Positions 60,554-64,000 of a stretch of 64,000 nt of DNA are shown here, piece after piece (the first letter of the stretch is position 1; every line of letters begins with the position of its first letter). The stretch is from Bacteroidales bacterium. GTDB taxonomy: Bacteria; Bacteroidota; Bacteroidia; Bacteroidales; UBA932. The position numbers were made by a program, and so were the translations under genes. The notes under the pieces were generated by a model. It searched no databases. It saw only the letters and a list, made by a program, of their open reading frames with translations, and was not told the DNA's origin. The DNA lies in assembly GCA_017443845.1 (NCBI GenBank), contig JAFSXX010000029.1, positions 1 through 64,000 of the forward strand. Direction: 5' to 3'.

Positions 60554-61525
60554 ATGAAAAGATATCTTGTACTGCTTCTCCTTCTGGCAAGCCTGACTTC
60601 GGGCGTATATGGCAAGGGGCACAGATATGCATCGAGGGCGGATGCCATTGCCGCGCAGATCCACGATCCTTCTTCGCGTTATGTCGTGGTGGCCTGCCAT
60701 AGGGGTGACTGGCGCAACTGGCCCGAAAATTCTATCCCGGCCATTGAGAGTGTTATTCGGATGGGGGCGGATATCGTCGAGATTGATATCCATATGACGA
60801 AAGATTCGGTACTTGTCCTTTGCCACGATGATAATGTGAGGCGTACTACGAATTTCGCGGGCGTTTTCCGCGCCGAGAAGGATAAGAGTCCGAGGATCGC
60901 AGATATGACTCTTGCAGAGATAAAGCGCCTGTCGCTGAAGCGCGCCCATGGCGCCACCATCGATACGCTTCAGATTCCGACCCTGGAGGAGGCCCTTCTA
61001 TGTACCAGGGGCCGGATCTGTGTCAATATCGACAAGGGATTCGATTACTATGATGAAGTGATCAGGGTCACCGAAAAACTCGGCGTGACCTCTCAGGTGC
61101 TGATCAAGAGCAGCCATCCTATTAGGAAGGTCGCCGCCAGGAGGGCTCCGTACCGGAACAATATGATGTATATGCCCGTCGTGAATATCCAAACCAAAAA
61201 CGGTGGCAAGTTGTTCGATTCATATATGGAATCGGGAACCGTTCCTGTAGCTTACGAGGTTTGTTGGAGCCGGAATGATGACGGTTCTTTCCGCGAGGCT
61301 GCGCGAAAGATCGTTTCACAGGGATCTAAAGTCTGGGTCAATACCATTTGGGCAAGCCTGTGCGGCGGAGATGGCAATGATGACGATGCGGCTTTCACGG
61401 CAAAGGATCCCGGCGATGTCTATCGGCCGTATATCGATGCGGGCGTCTCGATGATCCAGACCGACCGTCCTGAGTTGCTGATACGCTGGCTAAAAAAGAC
61501 AGGGCATCACAGGCTCCGCTATTGA
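60554..61525 (+). CDS. Secreted glycerophosphodiester phosphodiesterase
   Basis: The 323-residue protein has a signal peptide (MKRYLVLLLLLASLTSGVYG) and a GDPD domain: CHRGDWRNWPENSIPA (catalytic His-Arg and Glu), VEIDIHMTKDSVLVLCHDDN (metal-binding E-x-D and His) and TLEEALLCTRGRICVNIDKG. It hydrolyses glycerophosphodiesters to glycerol-3-phosphate and alcohol, probably in the periplasm. The longer frame back to 60365 overlaps the promoter and lacks a signal peptide at its N-terminus. Confidence 0.92.
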   Translation: MKRYLVLLLLLASLTSGVYGKGHRYASRADAIAAQIHDPSSRYVVVACHRGDWRNWPENSIPAIESVIRMGADIVEIDIHMTKDSVLVLCHDDNVRRTTNFAGVFRAEKDKSPRIADMTLAEIKRLSLKRAHGATIDTLQIPTLEEALLCTRGRICVNIDKGFDYYDEVIRVTEKLGVTSQVLIKSSHPIRKVAARRAPYRNNMMYMPVVNIQTKNGGKLFDSYMESGTVPVAYEVCWSRNDDGSFREAARKIVSQGSKVWVNTIWASLCGGDGNDDDAAFTAKDPGDVYRPYIDAGVSMIQTDRPELLIRWLKKTGHHRLRY

Positions 61526-61550
61526 CCCTCCGGAACGCCTTCCTGAAGGC

Positions 61551-62030
61551 TTACTCCCTCTCAAGCAAGACCGTAGCGAAAGCCGATACGCCCTCTTCGT
61601 GTCCTATGGGACCGAGGCCTTCGGTGGTGGTGGCTTTGATCGAGATGCGGTCCGTGGGGCAGGGGATGACGGCGGCGATGTTCTCGCGCATCGTCTGGAC
61701 GTAAGGTTGGATTTTAGGCTTCTGGAGAAGGAGCATTATGTCGGCGTTGACGAAACGCCAGCCCTTCTGGCGCACCATCTGCATTACCCTCTCGAGAAGG
61801 ATGAGGCTGGAGATGCCCAGGTACTCGTCGTCAGTGTCGGGAAAGTGCTTTCCGATGTCTCCGAGGGCCAGGGCGCCGAGGATGGCGTCGCAGAGCGCAT
61901 GCAGTATCACGTCTCCGTCCGAATGGGCCACGCAGCCTTTGTGGTGGGGAATCTCAACTCCGCCGAGGGTGAGGCCGAGACCCTCTTCAAGGCGGTGGAT
62001 ATCATAACCTAATCCTGTCCTGTATTCCAT
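61551..62030 (-). CDS. ispF: 2-C-methyl-D-erythritol 2,4-cyclodiphosphate synthase
   Basis: IspF makes the cyclic diphosphate, the step after IspE in the MEP pathway. The 159-residue trimeric enzyme has GYDIHRLEEG (zinc-binding Asp and His), AHSDGDVILHALCDAILG (third ligand His), GDIGKHFPDTD and the C-terminal ISIKATTTEGLGPIGHEEGV. All motifs are present, length is normal. It is convergent with the GDPD gene. Confidence 0.97.
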   Translation of the reverse strand: MEYRTGLGYDIHRLEEGLGLTLGGVEIPHHKGCVAHSDGDVILHALCDAILGALALGDIGKHFPDTDDEYLGISSLILLERVMQMVRQKGWRFVNADIMLLLQKPKIQPYVQTMRENIAAVIPCPTDRISIKATTTEGLGPIGHEEGVSAFATVLLERE

Positions 62031-62094
62031 CTGGCAAACCGTTTTTGCAAAAATAAGAAATAGTTGCCTAAATTAGCGGTCAAGTATTCGTGAT

Positions 62095-63186
62095 ATGAAG
62101 TTATGCGGTATAAATGATTGTACCGGCTGCGGAGCCTGCGCCGCTGCCTGCCCCCGGGGATGCATCGCGATGCGACCTTCAGCGGAGGGATTCCTCTATC
62201 CGGAAGTTGAAACCGAAAGATGTGTGGAATGCGGCAGGTGCCGGACGGTATGCCCGTCAATCACCCCGTTGCCGCTGATGAAGCCTTTGGAGGTCTATGC
62301 AGGCTGGTGCGAAGACCGTATCGTCCGTCGCTCGAGTTCCTCCGGCGGAGCCTTTTACGCCCTTGCGGCCGATACCGTAAAACGGGGCGGAGTGGTCTTC
62401 GGCGCCATACTCTGCGACGATATGAAGGTCCGCCACAAAGCGGCCCGAACCCTGTCGGAAATAGGTCGGATGATGGGCTCCAAATACGCACAGAGCGAGC
62501 TGGGAGAGAGCTATGACCAGGCGCTGGAGTTCCTCGCAAATGGCCGTGAGGTCCTCTTCACCGGCACTCCCTGCCAGATTGCCGGTCTCCGTGCCCTGGC
62601 TCCTGACGATATGAAAGGCAACCTCTGCCTGGTCGATATCGTCTGCCACGGCGTCCCCTCCGTCAAGTTCTTCCTGCGATATGTCGAGTGGCTCAAGGAG
62701 AGCCATCCGGATATCGATCCGGGCACTTTCCGCTTCCGAACCCTCGAAGAGTGGAACGCCGTTCCCAATGCGGAACTCTCCGGAGTCCGCACGCCGCTGC
62801 GCGGCCGCGACAGCATCTACACCAAGCTCTTCCTCAATGGATACCTTCACCGCGAATCCTGTTACGGCTGCCGCTACGCCAGGCCTGAGAGGGCTGGGGA
62901 TATAACCATTGCCGATTTCTGGGGCATAGGGGAAGCGGGACGGTTCGACCACGATACCACGGAAGGGTGTTCGCTGGTTATGATTGATACGCCTGCCGGA
63001 GCGGAGAAGTTCGGCCGCCTTGAGGGCTTCTATGCAGAGAGCCGCCCCCTGGCCGAGGCGGTGCAGGGAAACGCCCAGCTGCGCGGCCCGGTTCAAAGGC
63101 CGCAGCAACGAACCGGGATATATGGATATCTCTTCTCGCATACTCCGGACGAGGTGCAGGAGAACCTCCTTCCCAGAAAAAAGTGA
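62095..63186 (+). CDS. Iron-sulfur protein, F420H2 dehydrogenase/FrhB-like
   Basis: The 363-residue protein begins with two [4Fe-4S] ferredoxin motifs (CTGCGACAAACPRGC and CVECGRCRTVCPS) and continues with an FrhB-type domain: RRSSSSGGAFYALA, LFTGTPCQIAGLRAL, CHGVPSVKFFLRYVEWL and CYGCRYARPERAGDITIADFWG. F420 itself is not expected in Bacteroidetes. Relatives in polysaccharide loci next to pyruvyl-transferases probably transfer electrons to modify sugars. No partner gene is near. The next gene's promoter follows. Confidence 0.85.
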   Translation: MKLCGINDCTGCGACAAACPRGCIAMRPSAEGFLYPEVETERCVECGRCRTVCPSITPLPLMKPLEVYAGWCEDRIVRRSSSSGGAFYALAADTVKRGGVVFGAILCDDMKVRHKAARTLSEIGRMMGSKYAQSELGESYDQALEFLANGREVLFTGTPCQIAGLRALAPDDMKGNLCLVDIVCHGVPSVKFFLRYVEWLKESHPDIDPGTFRFRTLEEWNAVPNAELSGVRTPLRGRDSIYTKLFLNGYLHRESCYGCRYARPERAGDITIADFWGIGEAGRFDHDTTEGCSLVMIDTPAGAEKFGRLEGFYAESRPLAEAVQGNAQLRGPVQRPQQRTGIYGYLFSHTPDEVQENLLPRKK

Positions 63187-63240
63187 TATACCGTAGTTTA
63201 TTTCCGACCCCCTGTCCTGTATACACAAGTTATTTTTTAT

Positions 63241-63248
63241 TATCTTTG
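63241..63248 (+). promoter_or_regulatory. -7 element before the BACON lipoprotein
   Basis: TATCTTTG lies 73 bases before the ATG at 63322. Confidence 0.6.
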
Positions 63249-63321
63249 TTTGTTACGTCCGTCATCCGGTATCAGTTTGCTGATACTGCGGCGGCGCAGA
63301 AAACGATAATAGTTAATCGAC

Positions 63322-64000
63322 ATGAAGAAAGTCCTTAATCTTTTTGCGGCATTCGCCCTGCTGGCTTTGGCTTTGCAATCGTGCAAGCCCCAGCCCTCGA
63401 TGACCTTGAGCGCGGAGGCGATCACGGCTCCGGCCGGCGGCATCACGCAAGCCGTTAAAATCACGACTAATTATCCCTGGACCGCCACAGTGAGCGATTC
63501 GTGGATAGTGCTTCACAACACCGAGGCCCTCTCCGGCGATGCCCTCATCGGTGTCTATGTGATGGCCAACACCAGCTACGGCGAGCGCGAGGGTACCATC
63601 ACCATTACCTGCGACGAGCTCACCAAGACCATCAAGGTGACCCAGAGCCAGAACGATGCCATCAGCATCGACGGCACGGCCGCGGAGATCACTTATGTCG
63701 GCGGAGAGATAATCATCCCCGTCGAGGCCAATGTCGCCTACGAGGTGGTAATCCCCGCCGGAGTGGACTGGATTTCCGATTCCGGCACCCGTTCGCTCGA
63801 TGCGAAGCAGCAGTCGATAACTGTGGCGCGCAACGATTCCGAGGAGGACCGCAGCGCCGAGATCAAATTCCGCAATACGGCATCGGGCATTGAGAGGACC
63901 TATTTCATCAAGCAGGCCGGTTTCTCGCCGACCGTCGTGATAGAGCACGATCTGCTTGAGTTCACCGTTCCCGAGCTGACCGGCGACGAGGCAGTGGCAA
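63322..64000 (+). CDS. BACON-domain lipoprotein (cut by window end)
   Basis: The frame is open to the window end (226 codons visible). The lipobox is ALALQSC (Cys ~20). Two BACON-like Ig domains are seen: LSAEAITAPAGGITQAVKIT with NYPWTATVSDSWIVL, ending GTITITCDELTKTIKVTQS (~28-112); then ITYVGGEIIIPVEANVAYEV with VDWISD, ending YFIKQAG (~118-205). BACON domains are found in Bacteroidetes surface proteins and glycosidases, binding carbohydrate or acting as spacers. The full protein may be much longer, with a catalytic part beyond the window. Confidence 0.85.
   Translation, partial: MKKVLNLFAAFALLALALQSCKPQPSMTLSAEAITAPAGGITQAVKITTNYPWTATVSDSWIVLHNTEALSGDALIGVYVMANTSYGEREGTITITCDELTKTIKVTQSQNDAISIDGTAAEITYVGGEIIIPVEANVAYEVVIPAGVDWISDSGTRSLDAKQQSITVARNDSEEDRSAEIKFRNTASGIERTYFIKQAGFSPTVVIEHDLLEFTVPELTGDEAVA

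Noticed and set aside
62095..63186. True F420-reducing hydrogenase subunit
   Set aside because: No other hydrogenase subunit or F420 gene is present, and Bacteroidetes are not expected to make F420; only FrhB-like similarity is claimed.

Overview
The window reads as a high-GC member of the Bacteroidales. Four things support this: SusC/SusD pairs with SusE-type and fimbrillin-like lipoproteins; the Bacteroidetes promoter (a TTTG or TTG near -33 and TAnnTTTG near -7) in front of many genes; a ThrE-type exporter, C10 and S41 proteases and BACON-domain lipoproteins; and the order rpsL-rpsG-fusA-rpsJ. The base composition suggests a Rikenellaceae or 'Cryptobacteroides'-like lineage, but the genus cannot be fixed from sequence alone.

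Layout. 1-460: decayed accessory DNA (tail of a DUF4143 ATPase, N-terminal relic of a possible nucleotidyltransferase). 465-2300: divergent ThiL-like gene and ispE. 2432-4945: a repeat-rich island with a REP-associated tyrosine transposase (RAYT), three ~150-bp palindromic elements, a small secreted protein and a broken copy of that protein's gene. 4999-9483: deoxynucleoside kinase, rnr, gpmI. 9493-10541: two adjacent arrays of hairpin repeats with fixed 52-bp and 51-bp periods. 10650-18217: dnaE, a ThrE-like exporter, mltD-rdgB-recO. 18296-26488: TM2 protein, M16 and S41 proteases, a ~49-aa peptide, a fimbrillin-like lipoprotein and a C10 (streptopain-type) protease. 26494-28708: U32 protease and polyprenyl synthetase on the minus strand.

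28783-40356 is the most unusual region. It holds two tandem pairs, each a lipoprotein with a cysteine amidotransferase-like (BPL_N-type) domain followed by a lipoprotein with BspA-type leucine-rich repeats. Two ~50-aa peptides lie between the parts, with a housekeeping rsgA and a third LRR lipoprotein. All five lipoproteins, and the one at 23471, start with the same fimbrillin-like module. 40483-51833 follows as two SusC/SusD pairs plus a DUF1735 surface lipoprotein, a nutrient-uptake locus with no adjacent glycoside hydrolase. Then come a MATE exporter, the str operon (rpsL, rpsG, fusA, rpsJ), a tRNA with CAT anticodon, and a complete DUF4143 ATPase. The tRNA and ATPase are bracketed by a 20-bp duplication of the rpsJ 3' end. 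After a repeat-filled gap come a GH109-like Gfo/Idh/MocA lipoprotein, a glycerophosphodiesterase, ispF, an F420-dehydrogenase-beta-like iron-sulfur protein and the start of a BACON-domain lipoprotein cut by the window end.

How the genes work together: ispE, ispF and the prenyl synthetase belong to MEP/isoprenoid metabolism. rnr, rsgA, recO, rdgB, dnaE and the str operon are core information-processing genes. The lipoprotein, protease and SusCD block is a surface module that probably binds, trims and imports polymers. The best candidates for undescribed biology are the RAYT with its TGACGTC palindromes, the 51/52-bp hairpin arrays, the amidotransferase-like/LRR lipoprotein pairs, and the ~50-aa peptide family.
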